In this document: positions 1-11,761 of the stretch, piece after piece
How the letters are laid out: every line of letters starts with the position of its first letter
Numbering within the stretch: the first letter of the stretch is position 1
NCBI GenBank assembly: GCA_964036045.1
Contig: OZ038389.1
Span: 36,164,912 to 36,228,911, forward strand
DNA length: 64,000 bases
From: Eutreptiella sp. 'Long Island Sound 2002'
Taxonomy: Eukaryota > Euglenozoa > Euglenophyceae > Eutreptiales > Eutreptiaceae
Direction: 5' to 3'
Notes under the pieces: generated by a model
The model's input: the letters and a program-made list of their open reading frames with translations, nothing else
Database searches by the model: none
What the model was told of the DNA's origin: nothing
Made by a program: the position numbers and the translations under genes

Positions 1-430
1 CATCACAAACTGCGACGGTGGAGCGTTCTGGCAACACAACACACACACTTCTGCCTCATCCTCTGCCTCATCTTGCGTGCCACAACCGAGCAAACAGCTG
101 CTCAATGCGTGCCCTATACCACCCGTGCACGTCATTGTAACATTGTCGGTGGGCTGTCAAAGTGCCATTCTTTCTTCCAATGAATGGCACAATGACATGA
201 ATCCGCCCCTTATAAGCACCATCATGGCCCCCAACTTCGAAATCAAAGAAATCACCTCGGGTATGAGAAGGTCCATACCCATCCCAAATCAAAACATCTG
301 CTGATGTCCCGGGGGCCAAGGGGCAAATCCATATAATGTTGCCCAACATATCAACGGCAACAGTCCACCGGTAGGGCACGGGTCACAAAAGATGCCCGGC
401 GCGCGCCCGGCGCGCTAACGTTCCCCCTGT
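1..430 (-). pseudogene. PIF/Harbinger-like DDE transposase remnant (copy A)
   Basis: The minus-strand frame 379-68 carries blocks shared with the fuller copy at 25153-25840: TVAVDMLGNIIWICPLAPG, the acidic residue of SADVLIWD, HDGAYKG, and the Glu of ARIEQLFARLW. It stops after LWHAR. In the last 70 bases another minus frame reads an acidic stretch followed by VCVLCC, which matches the start of the C-terminal zinc finger of copy C. An internal deletion has therefore joined the catalytic core to the finger. The fragment runs off the left edge, and a GC-rich end motif (gcgcgcccggcgcgc) follows at 391-415. The DDE-fold assignment comes from motif spacing. The copy is clearly non-functional. Confidence 0.72.
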
Positions 431-431
431 G

Positions 432-548
432 AGTCTACCCTCGTATCCTGGTGCCAGCCTCATGTCGGTGCACCAGGATCTCAGACTCTCTCATCTTTCA
501 GTCAACTCTCGTATCGCGGTGCCGGCCTGCTGTGAGTGCACCAGGATC
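432..548. repeat. Imperfect short tandem pair
   Basis: Two diverged copies of a module of about 45 bp, 432-478 and 502-548, each read roughly ctcgtatc..ggtgcc..gcc...tgcaccaggatc. No gene is seen between 431 and 1050; a G-run lies at 768-783. Confidence 0.5.
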
Positions 549-1053
549 CTTACGAGCTGGCCCGATGTTCTCTGCTGGCCTTTGGGGCACTCCCTGTTGC
601 GCCCTCTTCAGCGACCCTCCTTGGCACCTTCCTGTCTCTCTGTTCTATTCTCTCCTGTTCTGTCTGGTGGGCTGTGCGGGTGGCGTCTCCGGCCCGCCCG
701 CTACCCCGCTACCATCCTGAGGGTTTTTATCCTGGTGCCAGGTTACCAGCCAGGGGGGGATGGGTGGGGGTGGGGGGGGGGGTGTCAGGATCTGAGTCTG
801 AACGCCCCCCATGGTACCGACCCCACTTAGTGACCGCCATCAATACTTCAATGGAATTGTGGGTCTTGTGTGTCCATTCCGGACCAGGAACTGGGATGTG
901 CTCCAGCAGTTGACAGTTGACATTCCAAGGGGGACACTTACAATGGCTCCTCATGCAGCTGCTCTCCCTTGAACTCTCCTGTTGTTTGGATCCTTCCCTC
1001 CCCTCCCTCCCTTCATATGGGTGTAGACCCACCACTCGCGGTCCACACCTCAC

Positions 1054-1201
1054 CCTTGATCAGCTGTTCAAGACGATCATTCTGGGACCGTAGCGAGCTG
1101 ACATGGTCTTCCACGACGTCATCCGTGCTTGCAATTCCTCTGTACAAGACCCCGAGTATGATGCAGACAGCCCCCAGAATCAAGAACAATGTTTTCTGCA
1201 T
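1054..1201 (-). CDS. Possible first exon of a type II membrane protein
   Basis: The frame starts at ATG 1201 with MQKTLFLILGAVCIILGVLY, a short positive N-terminus followed by one hydrophobic segment. This is typical of a signal anchor of a Golgi or ER type II protein. Next comes a charged heptad-like stretch (SSLRSQNDRLEQLIK) that could form a coiled coil. A good donor, AAGG then GTGAGG, ends the exon at 1054. No downstream exon was recognised on the lower-coordinate side, so the product is unknown. A chance frame remains possible. Confidence 0.4.
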
Positions 1202-2171
1202 TGAGGCAGCATCGCCAGAGGGCTTGCTGGAAAAGAAATGGATGCAAAGAATTAAGGAGGTGTACTGGCAATCATGGAGGGGGGAAATGGGGGCAACATG
1301 TATGGCTCAAATGATTACTGCAGCAAGGGATGTACTGTGCACGGTGGTCATGGAAATTTGCAGCATTTACATTCCCAGAGAGGAGGTCCACTTTCCCACC
1401 CTGTCTGGAGCTTTGCACTAATAAAATGAGAGATTGCACCCATCCTCATACCCATATCACTGTGCAGGTTACTCAACATTGGGACCCAAGCACGATGAGA
1501 ATAAAGATGGCATTTCACACGCAAAGCACAAGACTGACAGGTTGAGGTCCTGGTCGGGGAATGAACTTTTCAATCTCATGTCCGGGTTGCTATCCTAGTC
1601 AACAAACTCTCTCTGGGTTATGCATGGTGGAAGTCAGACTTGCAAATGCCAAGGCAGTGGGGTTGGGATGGGGATGATTCTGACCCATCGTGAGCACACA
1701 AGTACAAGGCGCCGGGGCCATTTTTTGGATGGGGACCATGCCTGCAGCATCTCGCTTTTGGGTGTTGTTGCAGGTAGGTATGTTCGATGTGCTCCCCATT
1801 GTGCAAACAGACTGGTGGAACGGAACAGAAAAATTTGAAAGCTGTCCTGCTGCTGCTTCCTGGTAAACGGCCCAGGTACGGGTTACAGTGTGTGCTGCAA
1901 TGTGCAGAGTGCACAGTGTGCAAGGTGCAAAATGCTACCAATATTAAGGCTCCTTGAGAGCTCGGTGGCAGGCTCGTATGTGCTGCAGGGAAAACCATGC
2001 ATTCTATGAACACGTCAACATGTGCACCCAGGGAGCCTGGATTGTGGTGCAATGTGCCCCAACAGTTCAGCCCTACATCTGGGGCAGGCATGCGTCCTAA
2101 TAGACAGGCACTGCATGGAAATGGCATGTATCAGTACTGATGGAGAATTAAACGTAATTGCTGAGGTCAGC

Positions 2172-3518
2172 ATATTCTGATTCTAGTCAGCATTGGAACC
2201 TGACCTGATGGAGAAAGAAATGTAATTGCTGAGGTCAGCTCTCAGGGACGTGTCGTTTCCTGCCAACTTGCCAACCTGCCAGCATTTTCCGGCGTTGATA
2301 CCCTTGTTGCCTCATTTGTGCCCCATGAGTGTCCCGTATGGGGGGGGGGGGTATATGGGGTATATTCGGAAAGCCCTTGAAAAGGCCTATTTGGAACACC
2401 CTGGGTCAGCATGCTGTACTGACGATATGTTGGAGATTTTCGTCCATTTTGGTTGGTGCCTGTGCTGCTTGCTGCCTGTTTTTGTCAACAGCCAGTTACC
2501 GTGTCTGCACACAAATTTTCTCCCTGGGCTGTTGTTTCCCCCGATGCACCACAAAAGCCTTTGGTGCGTAAAAGGGCTCGCTCTGGGGGTGCAGAGTGGG
2601 TGCAGGTGACTCAGCACCGGCGCGGCAGGGTACAGCAAGTCCATTGATCGGCGAAAGGTGAGGCTGTCAAAGCAACGGAATGTCGACCTCACAACGGATG
2701 GTCTCTGGGCCATGCCTCTGAATTCAGGGTGGGTACCAGTGAAGAGCCGCAGGCTGCAGGATTGGCAACAGCTGAAAAAATATGGTCCCAACAATAAGAA
2801 TGGTGATGTCTGCCCAAATGGGGTCCCAGCCCTGCCTGAAAAAGAAGATGGGGGACCCCAGCGGCCGCGACCCGGGCTTCAAGGAAAAAGGCATTTTCAC
2901 GATTTTCAAACACCAACAACAGAAATCAAAACGAAATTGTTGGGCTCTTGTGTTCCAACGTGGACATTAACATCAAACCTGCACATTCCAAAAGATGGAC
3001 CTCACATCGATATGTTATATTTCTGTGGAAACACTGCCTTATATAGAAAAACTCACATTGTGTTTCGTTCTGTGTCACACTGTGTGTGTGTGTGCGTGTG
3101 TGTTCGTGGGTGTGCATCTGTGCAACACACTGTGATACACCGCAACACGACAAAGGCAAGGCTCAATGGGACAACAATACGCTTACCCTGCGGCCGCGAC
3201 TTCTGGGGTCCCCCGATGCAAACGACGATTCGGAGTAAGGCGGTGTGAAATGTTCAGTGCATGTTTGCATGCCGACTTTGCACCTCTAGTGCTCAAAAAT
3301 GTGACCACCTACCCCCAACCCATACATTTCTGAAATGCCCTTTTCTCACAGATTTCAAAGTATACCATACCCCCCCCCCCCCCACAGAACGAAATTTTGG
3401 TGAATTGGACAAAAAATTGAGAAACCCCTAAAAAGGTGAGAATTTGCTCTGTGTTGGCAGCTTATGAATGTCCACAAGAGATATTCTGATTCTAGTCAGC
3501 ATTGGAACCTGACCTGAT
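2172..3518. repeat. Interval bounded by perfect 38-bp direct repeats
   Basis: The 38 bases at 2172-2209 recur without change at 3481-3518 (atattctgattctag... to ...cctgacctgat). A second motif, gtaattgctgaggtcagc, is itself doubled around the left copy (about 2153-2170 and 2222-2239). The 1.3 kb between the copies may be an inserted or duplicated unit. It shows no transposase. Confidence 0.6.
3079..3116. repeat. TG-rich microsatellite
   Basis: Alternating TG with two interruptions. Confidence 0.85.
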
Positions 3519-4254
3519 CCTCGTACAGGGGCCTGATATCATTGTACACCAGCCTGACTCTGTGCTGGATGGAATGGGGGATGCAAGGAACACCACGGGA
3601 AGGCAATGCCGTGTCTGCAGTATACAAGTGTTCTCTGTGTCGTGCTCCAATGATGTTTCACAATATCGTACAATGTCGGCCGTGTAGCCAAGATAGTGAT
3701 GCCCATACGATAGATGATGTATGTGCGTGCTTGTTTAAAGGGTCCATAAGATGCAAGGTCTCAACTGAGATCCATGAACGCCTGACTTTCCTTCTGTACC
3801 CAATGCAGTCAGGACTGACCGCTGCTTGTCGTTCCTCAACCACCTCTGTTGCCAATACCAGGCAGCTGATGTTAGCATTCGTCCTTGAGCACACCACTGA
3901 GGGCAGATGTCTGTTGGCTGGTGACACCATCCACATGGACAGACGACTCCTGGACAAGCATGCCTCAATTTAGCGCACACCTTCACTGTAGGCTCATTGA
4001 CGTCAGCAGTATCAAGGAGATATGTAGGTAAGTTGTAATTTGAGTAGGGGAGTTTGCATATGTAAGTACTGTGAGTACAAGTGTAGATCTAAGCGGTGGA
4101 GTGTAGATCTAGTGTAGATCTACGCCCCAATCTCTGCAGACGATGGTATCCCAAGGAGTTCAGACATGTGCCAATGAAGAAGAGAAGTCACGGGTGAGTG
4201 TGAGTGCCATACATATGATTGTACATTAAGGTCATGGCTACCTTATGCCCCCCT

Positions 4255-5770
4255 TGTAATCTCCCCCCCCCAATGTTGTGACGCCCCCCCCCCCCTGGGT
4301 GGGACGGTCACGAAGTAACGGTTCCCCCCCTTGGGGGGGGGGGGGGATGCACCACCAAACCGTGACACTTCAAAACTGCAGCTGTGCATGCACAACACCG
4401 GTGGTGTGAATCGCATTGAAACATGATACCCTCCCCCCCCCCCTTGCAAACTCCCGGGTTAGCGCGCAACGGTCTCCTGGGGGGGGGGAGACGGTCGCCA
4501 ACTGACGGTCTCCCGGGGGGGGGGGGGAGATTGCAAGGGTATTTCAACGCAAACTGTGGTACCCTCCACTGATGCAAGCAAAGAGAACATAAGGAAAAGT
4601 GGTACCTAAATCCGCCTTTGGAGGGAGAGTATCACAGAACACACACAGGTGCTTGATTTGAAGTAATGGGAAAGCAATGCGAGGCCATGCGTAAAGCAGA
4701 TGGGCAACACAAACCAGCGCAATACATGTTAACTAGAAAAACATGGAAGTGACGGTCTCCCGGGGGGGGGGGGGGGGGTTACAAGGGGTGGGTGTTTGCA
4801 AGGGGGAGGGGTATTACTTTTGTGTGTGTGCCCTTTCCACAGGCACTGTGTGAAACTTCTTTTTACGACTCCGAACAACCTTGAACTCCTGGACATGCTC
4901 GGTGAGTTGGATGACAAGGTAGGCTGTGCAGCTCGGTCCAGCCCTTTTGGTAGCGGGCTTGGGTGGCTGGGACTTGACAGGCACCTTCCGTTGTTCAGGA
5001 ATCTGGTCATGGTTGCAAGTGTCACGTGTAAGGTACCCCCCCCCCTTTGTATAAGCTACGCCAAAGTCCCAAATTAATACGGTCCCTACGCCTACTGTAG
5101 CTTGGACACGGGCGTACCTTGCATGCGACACATACAACTACTGACACACACGTAAGTGAGCGCATAGTGCGAGTGCACCTTCATGTACTCCAACACCGCA
5201 AACAGTTCCCCCTTCTCCGATGGTCCATTCATTGTGGCATCCACACGCTCACCGGTGGAACGTGTGAAAACAACCAGGCACCCAGGTTCAAAAAGAGAGG
5301 ATTGGGATTGGTGAGCTGGTGCAAAGAAAGGAATATAATGAACAAATATCCCCAAATCAGAGCTATGAGGGTTCAAGTGGGCAAACACTCACAACAAATG
5401 TGTCCGTGACTCCATGTGACTCGCAAATCACCAAACCCATGCCTTCTGTGGCTGCACTATCCAATTGGAATTGGGTCCCAAATTAATACGGTCCCTATGC
5501 GTACTGTAGCTTGGACGTAGCTAAGACAGGGGGGGGGGGTGGGTTGCAAAAAGGGGGACAGCGGACCACCCTTGCTGCAAGAGTGGTACCAAACACGAGT
5601 GCCTGTGGCATACATTTGTGTCTGAATGACAGGAGAAATCAACTCTGACAGAGGGCACTTGCAGAGAAAGAACAGGAGAGCACAGAACGACCAACTGTTT
5701 CCGGAAGAAATGTCAAAGTGACGTTTCACCCCTGAGGGGGGGGGGGGATTGCAAGGGGGTGGGGATTACA
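4255..5770. repeat. Cluster of G/C-run palindromes
   Basis: The motif tgacggtctccc followed by 8-15 G, or its C-run/G-run palindromic form, recurs at about 4285-4345, 4430-4450, 4480-4545, 4750-4810 and 5715-5765. It is usually followed by gattgcaaggg or ttacaaggg. C-runs facing G-runs a few bases away can fold into GC hairpins. The same family recurs at 15745-15795, 42405-42480, 42735-42765 and 53695-53730. Confidence 0.6.
4814..5388 (-). pseudogene. Decayed frame with an SH3/chromo-like GDRV module
   Basis: The minus frame 5388-5092 contains FEPGCLVVFTRSTGERVDAT then a GPSEKGELFAVLEY tail. This resembles a small beta-barrel module (pattern G-x-x-V-x-[FY]-x-R...A-T-V) that recurs at 23057-23190, 42490-42560, 53812-54005 and 55487-55676. 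A second frame, 5137-4814, ends in a Lys/Pro-rich stretch (KVPVKSQPPKPATKR). The pieces sit among G-run palindromes and look like a decayed transposon-borne gene. The fold name is inferred from the pattern only. Confidence 0.35.
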
Positions 5771-5928
5771 AGGGCGTAAGGCACCTGACCTTGGGGATGG
5801 TTGATGGAGTGAAGTTTCAGGCGGTGTTTTGTTGGCATTGCAGGGCTCTAGATGACATTAAGGAAACTAAGATATTCCAGAAGAACAACTTTCAAGTAGC
5901 AGAAGCTCAATTTCGCCTCTAAGGTCCA

Positions 5929-6605
5929 CTAACTTGTCTCACATTCTGCGGATGTAGCCGTGCATGTTCCATTGTAGCCAAAGAAGTCGGTAAAGTACGA
6001 ATCGACTGAATACTTGTCAGCATAGTCGTTGAGGAATCGCTTTAAGATTTCCAGACCTGCTGGTCCAGTTGGTTCATACTCATCCTTGCAGACCCCTGCA
6101 AAGCCGAGGGAACAAGGCAGGGCGGGGTTGAGATCCTCTACAATAAAGTAGTCTCCTGTCTGCATGAAAGTATCAAAGTACTCGAGCACATCATAGATAC
6201 TGGTATGAGCGTCCTCAATCACCAGCAACGGTCTTGGAAGAGTCTTGAGCATTTCAGGAGTGAACGTCTTCTCAATTTCATAACTGGCTCCGTGTATAAA
6301 GTGGACGTTTGCTGGTTGTATTTCTTTCACTCGCTCCTCAATATATGACTGGTCAATATCCATCGAGTAAATGGTTGTGTTGATCTCCATCCATGTCGGC
6401 CATCCACACAGCACAGCCTCCAGTGAATGTACCCAACTCAATGACGGTGGCTGGTTTGAGATGCCAGAAGAGTTCTTTGGAGATTGCCATGTCATCAGCA
6501 GTTTTGATGAGAGTACAGCCTCGGTGTTGAATGATAGCTTCAACAGGAATGTCAGAACGGTCTTCTCGATCAGTAACCTTTTGGAATCTAGTTGGAGTTC
6601 AGCAG
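5929..6605 (-). pseudogene. CmcI-like (cephalosporin hydroxylase/rhamnosyl O-methyltransferase family) fragment, frameshifted
   Basis: Two minus frames together give a SAM-dependent methyltransferase of the CmcI type. From about 6605 to 6400 one frame reads ...ELFWHLKPATVIELGTFTGG, the glycine-rich SAM-binding motif, then CAVWMADM. From about 6397 another frame reads INTTIYSMDIDQ, then LLVIEDAHTSIYDVLEYF, GDYFIVEDLNP and DFFGYN, all hallmark blocks of the family. One extra G near 6397-6400 accounts for the frame change. A stop lies in the first frame near 6607. Family members act on small molecules or sugars; the substrate here is unknown. It lies only about 60 bases beyond the PIG-F stop on the same strand, so it may be a truncated or inserted copy. 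A base-call error at the shift is the alternative. Confidence 0.75.
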
Positions 6606-6668
6606 CTTGTTCTTCACCACAACGTCTACCAGAATGAGCATCTAAAAAGAAGGAGCTTCAGCCACTGC

Positions 6669-7295
6669 CTATCTGCAGCCTGTGGTGCCAGAATCACGAC
6701 ATGGAGGTGGCCATGTCCCACCATGCCCCGCACCAGGCAAACCAGCCTTTGTGTGTTGCCGTGTGACCAGACCTACAATGAGTCCTAACAGGGCTCCAGC
6801 CCCAGCGCCAGCCCCACAGGGCCATGGCCATTTCTGCCAGCTCACCTCCCAATCCAGGGGTATCCCGGCAGCCCCCAACCAGCAGCCACACAGTGCCCCC
6901 CAGCACGTGGCCTGGCAGATAGTGTCCAGGGGCCGTTTTCCAGCACCAGCCACAAGCACCTCAAGAGCTGCGTGCATGCTCAGTCCATGCAGAGCGGCAC
7001 AGGGCACGACACATAGAGCTGACAGGAGGCATGCCAAAGTAAACGTGGCTGTGACAGCCTGCCAACAGTGGGCCCCAAAGAGCACAATGAGCACATGGAA
7101 AAGGGCTGCGCCACCCACAAAGGCTGGCAGCAGGGCCCAAAGATGCATGCCAAAAACTTCTGCAATGAAGCGCAAACAGTTCCTTTGCCGTGCACTGCAC
7201 CAGACAGCATTACCAATCTCATCGTTTTTTACGTGGCATTGTTGCAGTTGAAATCCCTCACCGTCATCTTTGTTCATCTTCTCCCTCACCGTCAT
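6669..7295 (-). CDS. PIGF: PIG-F, GPI-anchor ethanolamine-phosphate transfer subunit
   Basis: PIG-F is an ER multipass protein that stabilises the PIG-O and PIG-G type enzymes adding ethanolamine phosphate to GPI anchors. The 208-aa frame shows the family features in order: ALFHVLIVLFGA at about residue 65, a hydrophobic segment (about 77-102), and the diagnostic GCWLGAAGIPLDWEVSWQKW block (about 135-155), where the IPLDW...W motif is nearly invariant, followed by a Gly/Ala-rich final membrane segment. Family members are usually near 220 aa with more hydrophobic sequence before the FHV motif. Residues 1-45 here are polar and unlike the family, so a true upstream exon is probably missing and the start at 7295 is doubtful. 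The C-terminal tail after LIVGLV is also atypical. Confidence 0.85.
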   Translation of the reverse strand: MTVREKMNKDDGEGFQLQQCHVKNDEIGNAVWCSARQRNCLRFIAEVFGMHLWALLPAFVGGAALFHVLIVLFGAHCWQAVTATFTLACLLSALCVVPCAALHGLSMHAALEVLVAGAGKRPLDTICQATCWGALCGCWLGAAGIPLDWEVSWQKWPWPCGAGAGAGALLGLIVGLVTRQHTKAGLPGAGHGGTWPPPCRDSGTTGCR

Positions 7296-7299
7296 ATTC

Positions 7300-9400
7300 T
7301 CCCTGTTCCACCTCTGTCTATGATATTACAACTTGTCTCTGTGCCTTCAAGCCCTGCCACCTGTGATCCCCGTCCTCAATGCCTTATTGACATTGGTGGG
7401 TGACGAGCTGTTTACCCTCTGACATTGGTTGCTGGGTTCAGAGTCAGACTCAGAACTTGTGCCCTCCCCCCCCCCCTGTCCCATAGATTGCTGAGATTGC
7501 GTGTCCCAGCGCTCCCAGATCTCAGACTCATGAGCTCCACCCCAAATGCCATTTCCATCAACCCTCTCTCCTCCCATGTATCACTGAGCAGTCAAATGCA
7601 ATTTCTTTTTATGCAACATCTGCCCCGGTCCCTACTTGGTCATCCTCCCAAGCAATGCCCTCTACACCCACGTGTCTGCACCTGTTGCACAGACACACTA
7701 TCTCCCAATAGGTCCCACCCGCACCACAGTTCATCCCCCAATGTGCGACCTCAAGGGCCTGGGCCCCCAGCGCCACAGGATGGCCATCCTGGCACCCGAC
7801 AGCACATCCAACATTGTGTACAATTGGGAGATTACTGGATATGCCTTGCTTGGGGTTGAGCGTCACGAGAGATGCTTGCTTTGCGCCCTCGGCATTGTAG
7901 TCCGTACATTAGGAGCTTCCCTAACGCGGCAAAGCCGCGACGCACATTGTCGAGGCTGTCCCACAAGGCACCGCCACCCATGTCCATGCTGCCCAGCAAG
8001 GCCGCGAGGCAGCCCCATCATTTCAGGGACCTTAGGGTCCTTCAGGATTACTCTCAATTAACCTGCCTGTGACGCTTTCTTCACGTCTGGCTCACGTCCG
8101 TACTAAAACGGTTGCAGTCACTGTCCCTCCACAAATGCGGCTGCAACCAGGTGTCACTGATGTCCGTGCTGTACTGCCCCCCTCTGATGCATCCCCTTTA
8201 CTCTGCAACAGCACCTCTCTCGTTTCCTCACCAGAGTCCACCTCTGAGGAGACCCCCAATGCGTCCATTTGTTCCATGGGCTGCAAACCCAGCGCACCTC
8301 ACCCGTTACCCTGCGGCGTTTGGACAGAGGCAAGAGGACATTAGGGTGCTTTTGCCTGCCAAAAGCAGGCTAAGTCATCTGTTTACCCATCACATTGAGG
8401 TGTGGCAGCACCCAGTGAATCTCTGTACCATCTCTCCAGCCCCCTCCTATGGTACTGCTGATATTTCTGATTACGGGCCTCCTGACCACAAACATGGGCC
8501 CTAGGGGGGAGGACAGCGTCTGAGCCTGAGCCCACCTTCAGACACTTTCTTGTGCGGACATGGGGCCCTAGCCATCCATGTAACAATGGCATGCCCTTAG
8601 ATCTTCTGAAATGGTCCGCTTACACACGGCTAAACCATTGGAAATGTTGTGGCATGGCGTGTGTGGGAGGAAGAAATCGCCTGTGGCACTCAACTGGTCC
8701 GTTGCTGAGATCCGCGGCCTCCCCACCCAGCCCCCCCGTTCAAACATTGCGTACAGCCTGTCGGGTTGCCTTCAGCTCACCCCAACTGAGCAGAACCAGT
8801 GACGTTGAAAGTATCTCTGGGGTCCATCCACCCCAGGCCAACATCCCTGACGGCATACAATCAGGCCCAGCACCACGTACTACACCTCCTTCACCTGTCC
8901 AGCCCACAGCCACAGAATTTGTTCCCACAAATCTCTATGCCCCACCTCCCCGGAAGAATTTTTCCACCCATGGCAGTACCATTTCTCCGACCATTCCACT
9001 ACCCCTTTAGAAATGCACCTTACCCTCCCGGGAGGGTACAACCCCCTTGTAAAATGGAATGAGCATGTCAGCGGGTATGTGACCAAAGAGCCCCTACTCG
9101 GCTGGCTCGGAGGAAAATGTAATGCAACCATCCTTTGCGTGTGGTTGTATTCGTACCTATTTTATGCTGAATGTGATCCGAAACACCTTGCATTTTTGAC
9201 TTCAGATTTAATCAAAGTTCTCCAGCGTTTATCAAAATCTCCAAAATCCAAAACCACAAAGATGTTCACCACAGATCCCAATAGCAAAGGCACAGCGGGC
9301 ACCACAGAGTTGTCGTCAATTCATTATCGAGTGAAAGTGGTTCAGATTTTATGCTGAACTGCCCTGCACAAAGAGAATAAGCACTTCAGCATTATAACAC
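7300..9400. other. Long Pro/Ser-rich open frames, no recognised gene
   Basis: Plus frames 7425-7859, 8112-8504 and 8552-9010 are rich in Pro, Ser and Thr. Minus frame 7577-7347 is acidic and Ser-rich. They could be remains of a low-complexity protein or gag-like region, but no motif supports this. Confidence 0.3.
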
Positions 9401-10974
9401 AAAAATAATACGATGCAATGCATTCGGGGTCGTTGTAGTTCTGTCAAGACAAGACAAGTGTTAAATCTAAACTCGCACACGCGATGATTCATCTGGCGCT
9501 ATACCTGCGACATCTGCATGTCACAATGCAAAAATTATTGGCTGCAGCCAAGGATAAAAAACTGTACAATCATTCCTATTACACTCCCTTCCTAAAATAT
9601 GTCACACTCTGACAGTGAAGCACTGCCAGGAATGACATGTTTGATAAAAACCATATAGGGGTGAGCATAAATAGTGGCGCAGGATGCAGCCACAACAACT
9701 GAAGTATCAACAGATGCAAAGCGTACAAATAAAAATATAAACACTGGTTGGTGTGTGCGTGTGCCATAGAGTTGTGATGATGTGCTGCATGGTCGTGTGC
9801 AGCAGGGTGTGCCTGTTGTGCTCCCTCTCAGCCTAAGTGGGTGTTGGATATGTGTGACTGGCGTGGTGTGCTGAAAACCATGCTGTTGTACCTAGCGCAA
9901 AATGCATTTACACATCTACTCATAGAGCAGTAGGTGGGACTCCTACAAAACTGTAAATACCCACTAAAAAACCCATAGGCTCTGCCAAGGAAAGGCTTTA
10001 AGCCTGGCCACAGTTGCTGAAAGGCCACTCGGCCCACAGGAGCAAAAAAGAAAGCAAAGGCATGTATGCATATACAAATAACTTAAAGTTGAAATACTTA
10101 AAAACAGCTCTGCACTCAAGCTCTCGCAAGGGCCACTCGACCCAAGAGCCGGATTAGTGTACAAGGACCGACCTCCTTCGGACAATGGACATCGAAGAAC
10201 AGCCACTGGCAACAACGGAAGGCGATGAAAACACCCCCGTGGCGGGCCCCGTGGCGGGGCACTTGGCAATTGGCGTGCGCGCACGCACACGCACACGCAC
10301 ACACACACAATGAGCCTCAAAATGTGGCCATAACGTAACCTCGCTTTCACCCGTTGGCCGGTGGCGTTGCATGTCGGCAAACGCGCTACAACTACACCCC
10401 GTTCTACATCGTATGCCGGTGCCCGGAAGGTGAAGCTGGCGGTCTACTGGTGACCTGCACCTGCCGGCCATGCAGTTGTTGCCTTGCATTCTGCACTACG
10501 ATTTGGACACAAGGTGTAAGTCTTTTGCGAAGCAACAACACGCCGTGTTCTCACTATCGACACACTTACCCTGTGGGGCCCTGGCGTCATCATTGCCGCC
10601 CCTGGTCTGCTCTAATGAGGTACGGCATCAGCGCTGAGGGATGCAGCCGTACACACATACGGCCGCACGCCCTCGTGCACTGTGTCGACCGTGGCCGACA
10701 TCCTCGAAGAGCGATGGCATTTTGATGAGCTCACACACAGAGTACAAGGGGAAGGGGAACACATACAAATGGCATCGTAGGGGCTGCCCAGGTGCAGCCA
10801 TCGACACTCCCTAAACATTTGGGGGGGGGGGGGGGGGGGCAGGGGCGGGGGGCAGCCAGGACTGGGTCCCGGGTACCCCAACATACAGACCTTAAAATGA
10901 TCCCCTCGTCGCACTGATCATTTTGGACACACCATACGTCGGCTTATCGAAATAAAAATTTTTACCTTTGCCCC
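9400..10974. other. No gene seen
   Basis: AT-richer to 10.1 kb, then GC-rich. A CA-rich microsatellite lies at 10275-10309 and a run of 19 G at 10821-10839. No coding motif was recognised on either strand. Confidence 0.55.
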
Positions 10975-11019
10975 ATGAGAATCTGTCTTTCATGCCCCCG
11001 TGTCAAAGTCAATTCATAT

Positions 11020-11760
11020 CTATTGACTGAGATGAATAACAGAACCTGGGAGGAAATCTTCGTGGCTGAGGCTGTGTTGATGGAGTGGGGTTGTTGGTCG
11101 GCTCTGGGTTTTGATGGTGTACCGTGTGTACGCCACCTTCATGTCCTCAATCACCTTCCTCATGGCCACGTCTTTGCCGAACGCGCAGTGTGCTCCAGCC
11201 GCGTCATACTTCGCCAAATCTTCCTCCGCAACGTTGTCAGAGCGGATGCAGATCAGTCCCTTGTACCCCCGCTCCAAGAGCTCCTCCACAATGTCCGTGC
11301 CGAGCACGTTGTCGTCTCCGCCGTACTCCAGGTGCTGGTCCAGAAAGGCAATGTCACCGTCCTCCATCACGCAGTCCTTGAACGTTGCCACCTCCGTGAC
11401 ATCCTTGCCGAAAACGTGTACATTTTCAGTGTCAGCCCACAGACGCATGTTGTAGTCCAGCAGGCGACGGGCGGCCTCAGAGTCGTCAATGCAATAGATG
11501 TGCAAGCCAGAGGGGTAGGCGGCCAAATCAGCCTCCCTCTGAGCATCTGTTGCGACGCTCTGGGACGGGACGACTTGTGCCATGACCTGCAACTCGAAGA
11601 AAACGCGCTGTTCACCCTGTTGCAGAGAGGCGGTCATGTCATGGGCTTTAGCAGCTTCGAAGCAGTGCTGCAGACCGATGCGGTTGGACATGGCAGAGGC
11701 GGCAGACTGCTGCAAGGCCTCCCCACTCCCATGCATGGCTCCTCCTTGTCCACACCGGGC
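11020..11760 (-). pseudogene. Hybrid histidine kinase, C-terminal part (G2 box and receiver), inverted
   Basis: Read from 11736 downward the frame first shows MSNRIGLQHCFEAAKAH, the end of a HATPase catalytic domain (GxGL-type helix region). It then shows a complete receiver domain: the acidic pair DD at residues 84-85, phospho-acceptor Asp 133 in IAFLDQHLEYGG, Ser 166 in the switch position, and Lys 188 in FGKDV. A receiver of a phosphorelay takes phosphate from its kinase His. The kinase half that should precede it is not upstream on this strand. It lies on the plus strand immediately beside it (11762-12490), head to head. No ATP-binding N box is present in this piece. Confidence 0.8.
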
Positions 11761-11761
11761 T

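Larger units (their letters stand above)
1202..4240. other. No supportable gene
   Basis: Several overlapping open frames exist on both strands, the longest 2658-3248 plus, but none shows a family motif, a membrane pattern or a splice pattern. The stretch holds a 38-bp direct repeat pair, a TG microsatellite and C/G runs at 2341-2351 and 3368-3384. Confidence 0.5.

Noticed and set aside
2658-3248. 196-codon plus frame
   Set aside because: No recognisable domain and a TG microsatellite translated as Cys-Val repeats in it.
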